From JAFAGX01 sp035623255 (GTDB taxonomy: Bacteria; Acidobacteriota; Terriglobia; Terriglobales; Acidobacteriaceae), in NCBI GenBank assembly GCA_035623255.1, contig DASPTU010000073.1, forward strand, positions 1 to 48,022: a stretch of 48,022 nt of DNA, in the 5' to 3' direction. A program made the position numbers and the translations under genes. A model generated the notes under the pieces. The model was not told the DNA's origin. It searched no databases and worked only from the letters and a program-made list of their open reading frames with translations. Positions within the stretch are counted from its first letter, which is position 1, and each line of letters begins with the position of its first letter. Positions 8,437-14,980 of the stretch are shown piece after piece.

Positions 8437-9829
8437 GAAAATGCGGCTTTCTCACCTGGTTCTGATCCTGCTTAGTTATTCCACTGCCTTTGCCGCGCCA
8501 CGAACTATGCGCCTCGACTATTACCACACCGGCAACAACCACCAGGAAAGCTTCGCGGTCGATCGCATCGTGATTGAGCCTTTGCCATGGCCCGGCGATC
8601 TGGCCAAATCCATCGACAACAGCAACCTTGGCACCTACTTCTTCGAAGTCCGCGATAAATCCACCGGTCGCTTGCTTTACTCTCGCGGATTCAGCTCGGT
8701 GTACGGCGAGTGGGTCACGACTGATGAGGCCAAGAATGCCAGTCGAACTTTTTCGGAGTCTTTACGCTTCCCGGCCCCGGATGCGCCAGCAAAAGTTGTC
8801 CTGAAAGAACGCGAGCAAGGGGAATTTCACGACGTATGGACTGCGACGGTTGACCCAAAAGATAAATTCATCGACACTTCGCTTCCGCCGTCGCCCGGCC
8901 CACTCCTGACGATCCAGAAGAACGGCGAGCCTCCGGCCAAAGTCGATCTGTTGATCATGGGGGACGGTTATACTGCCGCCGAGCGTTCCAAGTTCGAGCA
9001 AGATGCCCGGCGTTTTACCGAAATCCTGTTCAGCCGGCCACCGTTTCGCGATCACCGCCAGGAGTTCAACGTCTGGGGATTGTGCCCGACAGCGCAGGAA
9101 TCCGGCATATCACGTCCATCCACCGGCATTCACCAGCGTAACCCTCTGGGAACGACCTACGACACCTTCGGTACGGAACGGTACATTTTGACCACGGAAA
9201 ATCGCGCGTTGCGCGACTACGCCTCCTACGCGCCATACGAATTCATCGAAATACTGGTGAATGCAAGAACGTACGGGGGCGGCGGCATTTTCAATCTCTA
9301 CGCAACCGTTGCTGCCGACAACGAATGGGCGCCTTACGTGTTCGTTCACGAATTCGGGCACCACTTCGCCGGCCTGGCCGATGAGTATTTCACCTCCGAT
9401 GTCGCCTACCTGCCGCCCACAAAGAAGATTGAACCCTGGGAGCCGAATGTCACCGCCTTGCTCGATCCAACAAACCTCAAATGGCGAGACCTGGCCGTTC
9501 CCGGCACTCCGATTCCAACCCCTTGGCGAAAACAAGACTTTGAAGCTCTCGAGCGTGAGTTTCAAAAACAGCGGCACGATATGCGCGCCACGAACCGCCC
9601 CGAGTCCGAGATGGAGGCGCTTTTCACTAAGGAAAAGCAGGAGGAAGATTCGCTGCTGGCTCACGACCAGTACTCAGATAAGGCAGGCGCCTTCGAAGGC
9701 GCGAATTATCAGGCGAAGGGTTATTACAGGCCGCAGGAAAACTGCATTATGTTCACGCGATATGACGCATTTTGCGCAGTCTGCCGTCGCGCTATCGAAC
9801 GGATCATTTCGATGTACGCGAGCCAGTAA
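8435..9829 (+). CDS. Secreted M64-family metallopeptidase (IgA peptidase M64)
   Basis: A 464-residue exported zinc peptidase. Residues 1-20 form a signal peptide (Lys/Arg start, leucine-rich core, AFAA cleavage region). An M64 N-terminal beta domain spans about 21-160, then the peptidase domain opens with the DLLIMGDGYTAAE pattern. Zinc site: H305-E-F-G-H309, followed by G313 and Asp316-Glu317, as in family M64. The C-terminal region contains three Cys residues (in ENCIM and CAVCRR) that could be disulfide-bonded in the periplasm. The name 'IgA peptidase' comes from a Clostridium enzyme; in a soil-type bacterium a general extracytoplasmic proteolytic role is more likely. It is divergent from lnt with overlapping start codons, so its promoter must lie inside the lnt 5' end. 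Confidence 0.88.
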   Translation: MKMRLSHLVLILLSYSTAFAAPRTMRLDYYHTGNNHQESFAVDRIVIEPLPWPGDLAKSIDNSNLGTYFFEVRDKSTGRLLYSRGFSSVYGEWVTTDEAKNASRTFSESLRFPAPDAPAKVVLKEREQGEFHDVWTATVDPKDKFIDTSLPPSPGPLLTIQKNGEPPAKVDLLIMGDGYTAAERSKFEQDARRFTEILFSRPPFRDHRQEFNVWGLCPTAQESGISRPSTGIHQRNPLGTTYDTFGTERYILTTENRALRDYASYAPYEFIEILVNARTYGGGGIFNLYATVAADNEWAPYVFVHEFGHHFAGLADEYFTSDVAYLPPTKKIEPWEPNVTALLDPTNLKWRDLAVPGTPIPTPWRKQDFEALEREFQKQRHDMRATNRPESEMEALFTKEKQEEDSLLAHDQYSDKAGAFEGANYQAKGYYRPQENCIMFTRYDAFCAVCRRAIERIISMYASQ

Positions 9830-9857
9830 TGCCGGCTTGTTGCGATCGCGGTTCGGG

Positions 9858-10655
9858 CTATTCGTCGGCAACCGGGTTTCGGAGCACGCCCACACCATCG
9901 ACCCTGATCTCCACCACATCACCGTTGACAACCGGCCCCACTCCCTCGGGAGTTCCGGTGGCAATCACGTCGCCTGGCAAAAGCGTCATCACTTCCGCAA
10001 TGTGGCGGATAATCACGTCGAGCGGAAAAATGAAATCCCTCGTACTGCCGTGTTGCCTGATTTCGCCGTTCACCCGCGTCTCCACTTCGACTCCCGCCCA
10101 TGGATCAAGTTCCGTGTTGACCAGCGGCCCGACGGGGCAGAATGTGTCAAAACCTTTGGCTCGCCACCACTGGCCATCTTTCTTCTGCAGGTCTCGTGCT
10201 GTGAAGTCATTCAGGACCGTATATCCGAGAATGAACGGACGCACATCCGCGTCAGGCCCCAGTTTGTGGCAGCGGCGGCCTACTATCACGGCCAATTCTC
10301 CTTCGTAATCGGTGCGCTCGGAAATTTTCGGGCGCCGAATTGTTTCGCCATGTGCCAGCAACGATGAATTTGGCTTAAAAAAAATTAGCGGTTCTTGCGG
10401 AATTTCGTTGCCCAGTTCTGCCGCATGCTCGCGATAGTTTCGTCCGACGCACAAAATCTTGGTCGGCCGGACCGGTATTAAAAGTTTGGCCTCAGTTAAC
10501 GGTATGCGCGGAACCGCCTTGGTCGGCAAATCCTCAAGGTCGGCAACTTCTTCAGGCGGCTGCACCAACAAACGTGTAATTTGATCGTTTCCCCCGACAG
10601 ACTCCACCAATCCATATTCAGCGCGACCCCTGAATTCAAAGCGGCAATATTTCAT
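9858..10655 (-). CDS. Fumarylacetoacetate hydrolase family protein
   Basis: A 265-residue member of the FAH superfamily, which contains C-C bond hydrolases, isomerases and decarboxylases of aromatic or hydroxy-acid catabolism. It has the short N-terminal domain typical of YcgM/HpaG-type proteins, the ILCVGRNYREHAAE motif (about 67-80), the divalent-metal ligands Glu118 and Glu120 in DYEGELAVIVG, Asp150 in LNDFTARDLQ, and the Lys-Gly-Phe-Asp element near 167-170. The C-terminal PGDVIATGTPEGVGP motif is also conserved. The start follows a GGGGAG ribosome site. No aromatic catabolic genes surround it, so the specific reaction is open. It converges on the M64 gene. Confidence 0.85.
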   Translation of the reverse strand: MKYCRFEFRGRAEYGLVESVGGNDQITRLLVQPPEEVADLEDLPTKAVPRIPLTEAKLLIPVRPTKILCVGRNYREHAAELGNEIPQEPLIFFKPNSSLLAHGETIRRPKISERTDYEGELAVIVGRRCHKLGPDADVRPFILGYTVLNDFTARDLQKKDGQWWRAKGFDTFCPVGPLVNTELDPWAGVEVETRVNGEIRQHGSTRDFIFPLDVIIRHIAEVMTLLPGDVIATGTPEGVGPVVNGDVVEIRVDGVGVLRNPVADE

Positions 10656-11027
10656 CAGGCCGATCTCCCCAAGACAAAATCCACCCTTGCGAGAGTATTG
10701 AAGAATGGCAGCTACCGCAAGACAGCGTCACTCTATCTTTATCTTTCAGGCGGGCCAGTACCACGCAGCAAATTCGCCGGAGAGCACGGATTCAGTGATC
10801 AAGAAAGGAAGCGTGAGACGAAGAGAAAAAGGATGGGGCCCTTTCTGCCTGCGTGAGGGGGGCGAAGCAGGGAAGAGCCCACACCTTGGGGACAAGCCTT
10901 ATACACCTGAAATCAACCAGCGCAACAAGCAATTCTTTGCTGTTACGAAATCCGAACAAACCCGCGTTTATTCCGTCACTCGGAGGCGCGGTTCTCCTCC
11001 CCGGCACTTTACGTTGCGTAATTTTCG
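10656..11027. other. 372-bp stretch without a recognisable gene
   Basis: Lies between the FAH-family gene (minus) and the SAM-riboswitch promoter (plus). Several short open frames cross it, including one of 108 codons from 10705, but they overlap one another and show no conserved motif, signal peptide or ribosome site. The first 40 bases hold the minus-strand ribosome site of the FAH-family gene. I see nothing else that I can name. Confidence 0.5.
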
Positions 11028-11057
11028 TTGACGATGTCTGCGGTCTTTGGTTAGCAT
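11028..11057 (+). promoter_or_regulatory. Candidate promoter for the SAM-riboswitch transcript
   Basis: TTGACG (11028-11033) and TAGCAT (11052-11057) are spaced by 18 bp, giving transcription from about 11064, roughly 25 nt before aptamer helix P1. The -35 matches 5/6 and the -10 4/6 positions of the sigma-70 consensus. Confidence 0.45.
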
Positions 11058-11071
11058 AAGCAGGACAAGGT

Positions 11072-11085
11072 CGACCATATGGTCG
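11072..11085. repeat. Perfect 14-bp palindrome between promoter and riboswitch
   Basis: CGACCATATGGTCG is its own reverse complement and lies about 8 nt after the predicted transcription start and 3 nt before the aptamer. It could be a repressor operator or a short hairpin at the RNA 5' end. Confidence 0.5.
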
Positions 11086-11088
11086 GCA

Positions 11089-11208
11089 TGGATTTCATGC
11101 AGAGTGGCTGAGGGACGAGCCCTATGACGCCACGGCAACCGGATCAGGATCATCTATCCTGACCGTCAGGTGCCAACTCTCTCCTGGAAACAGGGAACAT
11201 GAGATTCG
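11089..11208 (+). promoter_or_regulatory. SAM-I (S-box) riboswitch aptamer
   Basis: The conserved core is intact: GAGTGGCTGAGGGAC, then GCCC..TGACGCCAC, GGCAACC, and AGGTGCCAAC. P1 forms from TTTCATG (11093-11099) with CATGAGA (11198-11204) and can extend by four pairs; P2 contains GTGGC/GCCAC with the kink-turn bases between; P3 is TCAGGAT/ATCCTGA; P4 is TCCTG-GAAA-CAGGG with a GNRA loop. S-adenosylmethionine binding stabilises P1 and is expected to favour the terminator downstream, shutting off the threonine-synthase-like/MoaD-like operon when SAM is plentiful. Confidence 0.93.
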
Positions 11209-11234
11209 GACGCGAGACGTTTTTAGCTTCCGTA

Positions 11235-11278
11235 GCCTCTTTTTTCCTATTCCTGGAAAAAGAGGCCTTTGTATTTTG
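11235..11278 (+). terminator. Intrinsic terminator of the SAM riboswitch
   Basis: A 12-bp stem with one bulged T (arms 11235-11247 and 11255-11266) and a 7-nt loop, followed by CTTTGTATTTT. The segment TCCG...CTC at its 5' side (about 11230-11239) could instead pair with GAG...CGGA at the 3' side of P1 (11201-11210), a plausible antiterminator in the SAM-free state. Confidence 0.8.
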
Positions 11279-11333
11279 GGACTCTCTTTCCTGGGCTCGT
11301 CCTCAGCTACTCGCAAAGAAAGCGGGTAGCAAA

Positions 11334-12599
11334 ATGTCTCACTACGAACTGCGCTGCCGGGAATGCGGCAAAGCCTGGGGCAACCAGCCTCGCTCGATCT
11401 GCGACGATTGTTTTTCGCCGCTCGAAGTTTCCTACGATTACGACGCTCTGCGGTCTTACGTCACACGGGAGCGAATCGCCAAGCGAGCCCCCAGCATGTG
11501 GCGCTATGCGGAACTTCTGCCGCTTCCGCAAGATCACCGCTGCAATCTTCCCGTAGGCTTTACGCCGCTGTTTGCGGCACCGCAGCTTGGGCAGCATTTC
11601 GGCGCCACAAATCTCTTTATTAAGAATGATGCCATCTGCCTGCCGACTTTAAGCTTCAAAGATCGAGTCGTCGCAGTCGCCTTGGCGCAGGCCCGCAATT
11701 TTGGATTCGATACTGTCGCCTGCTCTTCCACCGGCAATCTCGCGAATGCGGTTGCCGCCCAGGCGGCTCGAAATGGATTCAAGGCATGGATCTTTGTCCC
11801 CGCCGATCTCGAACCCGCAAAGATTCTCGGCACTCAGGTTTTTGGCGCCAGGCTGGTGCGCATTGCCGGCAGCTATGATCACGTAAATCGCCTCTGTTCG
11901 CAGATCGCCGACGAGCACCGCTGGGGCTTCGTCAACGTCAACCTGCGTCCTTATTATGCGGAAGGCTCGAAAACAGTTGGTTTCGAGATTGCCGAGCAAC
12001 TTGGCTGGTGTTTGCCGGACAACGTCGTTGTCCCAATGGCCGGCGGATCCCTCATCACGAAGATCAAAAAAGCATTTGATGAACTCATCCGGTTCGGCTT
12101 GGTAGATCCCAAACCCGTCAAGATTTTCGGCGCACAGGCCACCGGCTGCTCCCCGATCTCGACAGCGGTGAAACTGGGCAATGCCGACATCGAGCCGCAA
12201 AAGCCATCGACGCTGGCCCGTTCTTTGGCCATCGGTAACCCCGCTGACGGCCACTACGCCATTAGAACCATCCGCCAAAGCGGTGGCTGGGCTGAGGACG
12301 TGAGCGACGCGCAGGTGGTCGAGTCCATTCAACTTCTGGCCGAGAGTGAGGGCGTGTTCACGGAAACGGCCGGAGGCGTCACTGTGGGATGTGCGCGCAA
12401 GTTGTACCAGCAAGACCGCATTCTCCCCGACGAAACAACCGTGCTCTGCATCACCGGGAACGGCTTGAAGACCACGGATGTACTCACCGGGCGCTACAAG
12501 AGCGAAGAGGCGATTCGTCCCCGGCTGGCGGATTTTGAAGCCTTTTTGCAGCGAGAAACGAATCTTCCCCAAGCGATTTCCGAAACTGTGGAGGTTTGA
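11334..12599 (+). CDS. Threonine-synthase-like PLP enzyme under SAM-riboswitch control
   Basis: A 421-residue fold-type II PLP enzyme annotated by homology as threonine synthase (O-phosphohomoserine to threonine). An N-terminal zinc ribbon has Cys8, Cys11, Cys23 and Cys26; the PLP lysine is Lys109 in TLSFKDR; the Ser/Thr-Gly-Asn phosphate cup is at STGNLAN (about 125-131); a glycine-rich PVPMAGGS-type loop lies in the middle of the domain. Met at 11334 is the family-typical start; the open frame extends upstream through the riboswitch and is not coding there. Control by a SAM riboswitch and coupling to a MoaD/ThiS-like gene 1 bp downstream point to sulfur-amino-acid synthesis, such as thiocarboxylate-dependent homocysteine formation. 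That role is inferred; a true threonine synthase cannot be excluded. Confidence 0.88.
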   Translation: MSHYELRCRECGKAWGNQPRSICDDCFSPLEVSYDYDALRSYVTRERIAKRAPSMWRYAELLPLPQDHRCNLPVGFTPLFAAPQLGQHFGATNLFIKNDAICLPTLSFKDRVVAVALAQARNFGFDTVACSSTGNLANAVAAQAARNGFKAWIFVPADLEPAKILGTQVFGARLVRIAGSYDHVNRLCSQIADEHRWGFVNVNLRPYYAEGSKTVGFEIAEQLGWCLPDNVVVPMAGGSLITKIKKAFDELIRFGLVDPKPVKIFGAQATGCSPISTAVKLGNADIEPQKPSTLARSLAIGNPADGHYAIRTIRQSGGWAEDVSDAQVVESIQLLAESEGVFTETAGGVTVGCARKLYQQDRILPDETTVLCITGNGLKTTDVLTGRYKSEEAIRPRLADFEAFLQRETNLPQAISETVEV

Positions 12600-12600
12600 G

Positions 12601-12879
12601 ATGGCAATTACGGTACAAATTCCGACTGCTTTGCGACGCTTGACCGGAGGAGCGGGCGAAGTCACATGCTCTGCGGCCAACCTGGGCGAGTTGTTTACTG
12701 TGCTCGATCATCAATTTCCCGATCTCAAATCGCATTTGCGGGATGAAGCCGGAGAGATTCGGCGGTTCCTGAATATCTACGTAAACGAAGAGGACATCCG
12801 TTTTCTGGGGGGCGCCAGCTACGCGTTCCAGGACGGGGATGAGGTCCTGCTCGTGCCTTCAATCGCGGGCGGCGTCTAA
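12601..12879 (+). CDS. MoaD/ThiS-family ubiquitin-like sulfur-carrier protein
   Basis: A 92-residue beta-grasp protein. It has the MoaD/CysO-type start with hydrophobic strand ITVQIP, a central helix around LGELFTVLDHQFP (about 29-41), the INIYVN-like strand (here LNIYVNEEDIRFL) and a final VLLVPSIAGGV. Carriers of this family end in Gly-Gly, which is adenylated and converted to a thiocarboxylate; here one extra Val follows. Its ATG lies one base after the stop of the upstream PLP enzyme and its GGAGG sits in that gene's last codons, so translation is coupled. CysO/HcyS-like sulfur donation to the PLP enzyme is the favoured role; donation to molybdopterin or thiamine is less likely given the SAM riboswitch. 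Confidence 0.88.
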   Translation: MAITVQIPTALRRLTGGAGEVTCSAANLGELFTVLDHQFPDLKSHLRDEAGEIRRFLNIYVNEEDIRFLGGASYAFQDGDEVLLVPSIAGGV

Positions 12880-13018
12880 ACAGCGGCAAGACTTCAAGCG
12901 CGATGCCATTCCGTTGCGCCGCCAGGCGCGAGGAGTCGTACGAATCAGCTTACCCCCGGTCGATGATGCCGACGGGTCTGCCGCCCCGAGGCCGCCCATG
13001 ACCTGCAGCCTTTTTGGA

Positions 13019-13066
13019 TTGTGAATCGCCTCCCGCCGTAGTAGAATCTAACTAACTGGTTAATTA
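13019..13066 (+). promoter_or_regulatory. Promoter and overlapping imperfect palindrome upstream of tetR-type gene
   Basis: TTGTGA (13019-13024) and TAGAAT (13042-13047) are spaced by 17 bp. Directly after them TAACTAACTGGTTAATTA (13049-13066) is an 18-bp imperfect palindrome (7 of 9 pairs) covering the expected transcription start and ending two bases before the ATG. This is the arrangement of a TetR autorepression operator, and the mRNA would have a very short leader. Confidence 0.55.
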
Positions 13067-13068
13067 AC

Positions 13069-13725
13069 ATGCCCACGACAAAATTCCGTCTCGGATCTCG
13101 TCGTCAACCGGAGCATAGCCGGGCCACGATTCTCCAGGCCGCCATTCGCGAATTCGCCCAACGGGGAATTGCCGGAGCCCGCACCGACGCCATCGCGGAA
13201 GCCGCCAAAGTCAACAAGGCTTTGCTCTATTACTACTACCACGACAAGGAAACGCTCTACGGCGCCGCCCTGGACCACGCTTTTGGGCAAATGGGCGAGC
13301 ACCTCCTGGAAGTTCTGGCCCGTAACCTTCCACCGCGCGAGAAAGTATTGACTTACGTAGGCACATATTTTGATTACATTGCCAGCCACAAGTTCAACCG
13401 CGACCTGGTGCAAGTAGAGATGATGCGCGCGGGGCACGGCTCGCCGCACCTGAAGCGAATTGCAAAACAATATTTTCAGCCTTTGTACCGACGTCTAAGT
13501 GAGGTGGTCCAGCAGGGGATCGTGGCCGGGGACTTTCGGCCGATCAACCCAATGCAATTTGTGCCCTCGATGGTTGCGCTGGTGGTTTTTTATTTCATCA
13601 GCGCTCCGGTGATGAAAACCGTAGCGGGATTCGACCCCTTGTCGCCGGAGCGGATCGCAGAACGTCGCGCCGCGGTACTGGATTTTGTCTCAGCAGCGCT
13701 GTTTTGCCGCAAGGAGCAGGAATGA
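13069..13725 (+). CDS. TetR/AcrR-family transcriptional regulator
   Basis: A 218-residue repressor controlling the exporter operon that follows. The N-terminal helix-turn-helix (about residues 18-62) shows ILQAAIREFAQRGIAGARTDAIAEAA and the LYYYYHDKETLY segment typical of TetR proteins. The C-terminal domain (about 80-210) is helical with a hydrophobic stretch at about 160-178 and should bind the inducer, probably a toxic or membrane-active compound exported by the operon. It starts at an ATG right behind a palindromic operator-like sequence, and its stop overlaps the next small open frame (ATGA), so repressor and exporter appear to be one transcript. Confidence 0.9.
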   Translation: MPTTKFRLGSRRQPEHSRATILQAAIREFAQRGIAGARTDAIAEAAKVNKALLYYYYHDKETLYGAALDHAFGQMGEHLLEVLARNLPPREKVLTYVGTYFDYIASHKFNRDLVQVEMMRAGHGSPHLKRIAKQYFQPLYRRLSEVVQQGIVAGDFRPINPMQFVPSMVALVVFYFISAPVMKTVAGFDPLSPERIAERRAAVLDFVSAALFCRKEQE

Positions 13726-13886
13726 CCATCCACGATGAATTCCTAGAAATTCTGCGTGTATTGGCTGAAGATCCCCAGCCGTCAGCCAGGAAGCCACCCT
13801 GCCCAGAAGTAGCGCATGAGGGAGGCGCGTCCGATGTCTCACGTAATCGTGGCGTAGATAAGGCACGCGAAGGGATCGGTTCATGA
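13722..13886 (+). CDS. Possible 54-residue small protein inside the exporter operon
   Basis: An open frame starting at ATG inside an ATGA overlap with the regulator stop, preceded by AAGGAGC, and ending in another ATGA overlap with the adaptor start. The N-terminal 20 residues are amphipathic and acidic (EFLEILRVLAED); the rest is Pro/Gly/Arg-rich with no motif, no signal peptide and no membrane helix. Coupling at both ends and a good ribosome site argue that it is translated. It may serve only to carry ribosomes across the 157-bp gap between its neighbours. No family is recognised. Confidence 0.38.
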   Translation: MTIHDEFLEILRVLAEDPQPSARKPPCPEVAHEGGASDVSRNRGVDKAREGIGS

Positions 13887-14980
13887 GCGTACGAAATAAA
13901 TTCTTGATCATGGTTTTCGGTATCTTCGCTATAGCGCTGACCTATTACTTTGTCTCTACCCCAAGAAATCGGGACCTGGACCTGATCGGTACCGTCGATG
14001 CCAACCAGGTGATCGTGAGCCCGCAGATTCAAGGCCGACTGCAGAAGCTTCTGGTAGACGAAGGAACACAGGTGAAACAAGGTGATCTCATTGCCGAGCT
14101 CGATCCGTCTGAACTTGAAGCGGAAGAACGCGCGGCCGCAGCCACCATCGACAGTTTGCGCTACAAGGTGGGAGAGACCCAGTCGACATTGGAAGCAACC
14201 AAAGGAATGACTACGAGCAGCGTCGCCAATGCGCAAGCGCGCCTGTCATCAGTGCGGGCTCAACTGGCGCAGTCGGAGGCGACCCTGGAGCGCACCCAGA
14301 GCGACAGCCGGCGCACCATTGCGCTGGCAAAGCAAGGCGTCGCTTCCGATCAGGATCGTGTACAGGCGGAAACCAACCTGGCGGCGCAACAAGCGGTCGT
14401 GCAATCGCTGAGAGACCAGGTTCGTGCCGCCCAGGCGGATCTCAACACGGCAATCGCCAACACTCACACCGCTCACGCTGCGCAGCGCACGGTTGAATCC
14501 ACCCAGGCGCAACTGGCCAATGCTGAAGACATGCTTAAGCAGGCGGAAGTGCGGCTGGGCTACACAAAGATCTACGCGCCTGTCACTGGCACGATTTCGG
14601 TGCGCGCGGCCCGCGAGGGCGAGGTGCTGAACATTGGCCAGCCGATTGTCACGATTGTCGACTTCAGCGACACATGGGTGCGTGCAGCCATTCCGGAAAC
14701 CGAATCCGACCACATCGGTCTCGGCGATACCCTGCGAATCCGACTGCCTGGCGGCACGGTGACCTCGGGGAAAGTGTTCTACAAAGCACCCGAAGCTGAC
14801 TTCGCGACACAGCGGGATGTGAGCCGCAGAAAGCGGGACATTCGCACTATCGTGCTTAAAGTTCGTTTGGACAACCCTAAAGGCGCGTACGTTCCTGGAA
14901 TGACCGCCGATGTCCTGGTGTCCCCACAGCAACTGAAAGGCGTCGCGCAAGAGAACTCCTCTGCGGAGAAACGGATGTGA
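13883..14980 (+). CDS. HlyD-family periplasmic adaptor of the ABC exporter
   Basis: A 365-residue membrane-fusion protein. One N-terminal membrane anchor (about residues 7-25) is followed by a barrel-sandwich half (VIVSPQIQGRLQKLLVDEGTQVKQGD, split around 44-70), a long coiled-coil hairpin (about 75-215, rich in Ala/Gln), the returning half with YTKIYAPVTGTISVRAAREGEV (about 228-250), and a C-terminal beta-barrel. It resembles YhiI/EmrA-like adaptors that pair with DrrA-type ATPases and ABC-2 permeases. AAGGG lies nine bases before the ATG. The last base pairs overlap the ATPase start, so translation is coupled. Confidence 0.9.
   Translation: MSVRNKFLIMVFGIFAIALTYYFVSTPRNRDLDLIGTVDANQVIVSPQIQGRLQKLLVDEGTQVKQGDLIAELDPSELEAEERAAAATIDSLRYKVGETQSTLEATKGMTTSSVANAQARLSSVRAQLAQSEATLERTQSDSRRTIALAKQGVASDQDRVQAETNLAAQQAVVQSLRDQVRAAQADLNTAIANTHTAHAAQRTVESTQAQLANAEDMLKQAEVRLGYTKIYAPVTGTISVRAAREGEVLNIGQPIVTIVDFSDTWVRAAIPETESDHIGLGDTLRIRLPGGTVTSGKVFYKAPEADFATQRDVSRRKRDIRTIVLKVRLDNPKGAYVPGMTADVLVSPQQLKGVAQENSSAEKRM

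Noticed and set aside
9261..10367. 368-codon plus-strand open frame across the M64 and FAH-family genes
   Set aside because: It covers parts of two well-supported genes in other frames and is Arg/Ser-rich, as shadow frames are in GC-rich DNA.
10705..11031. 108-codon hypothetical gene upstream of the SAM riboswitch
   Set aside because: No ribosome site or motif; overlapping alternative frames of similar length and overlap with the riboswitch promoter.
11199..11333. Upstream extension of the threonine-synthase-like gene
   Set aside because: The ATG at 11199 lies inside riboswitch helix P1 and the frame runs through the terminator; the protein family begins at 11334.
11649..12680. 343-codon open frame antisense to the threonine-synthase-like gene
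   Set aside because: Overlaps a PLP enzyme with all its motifs and shows no domain of its own.
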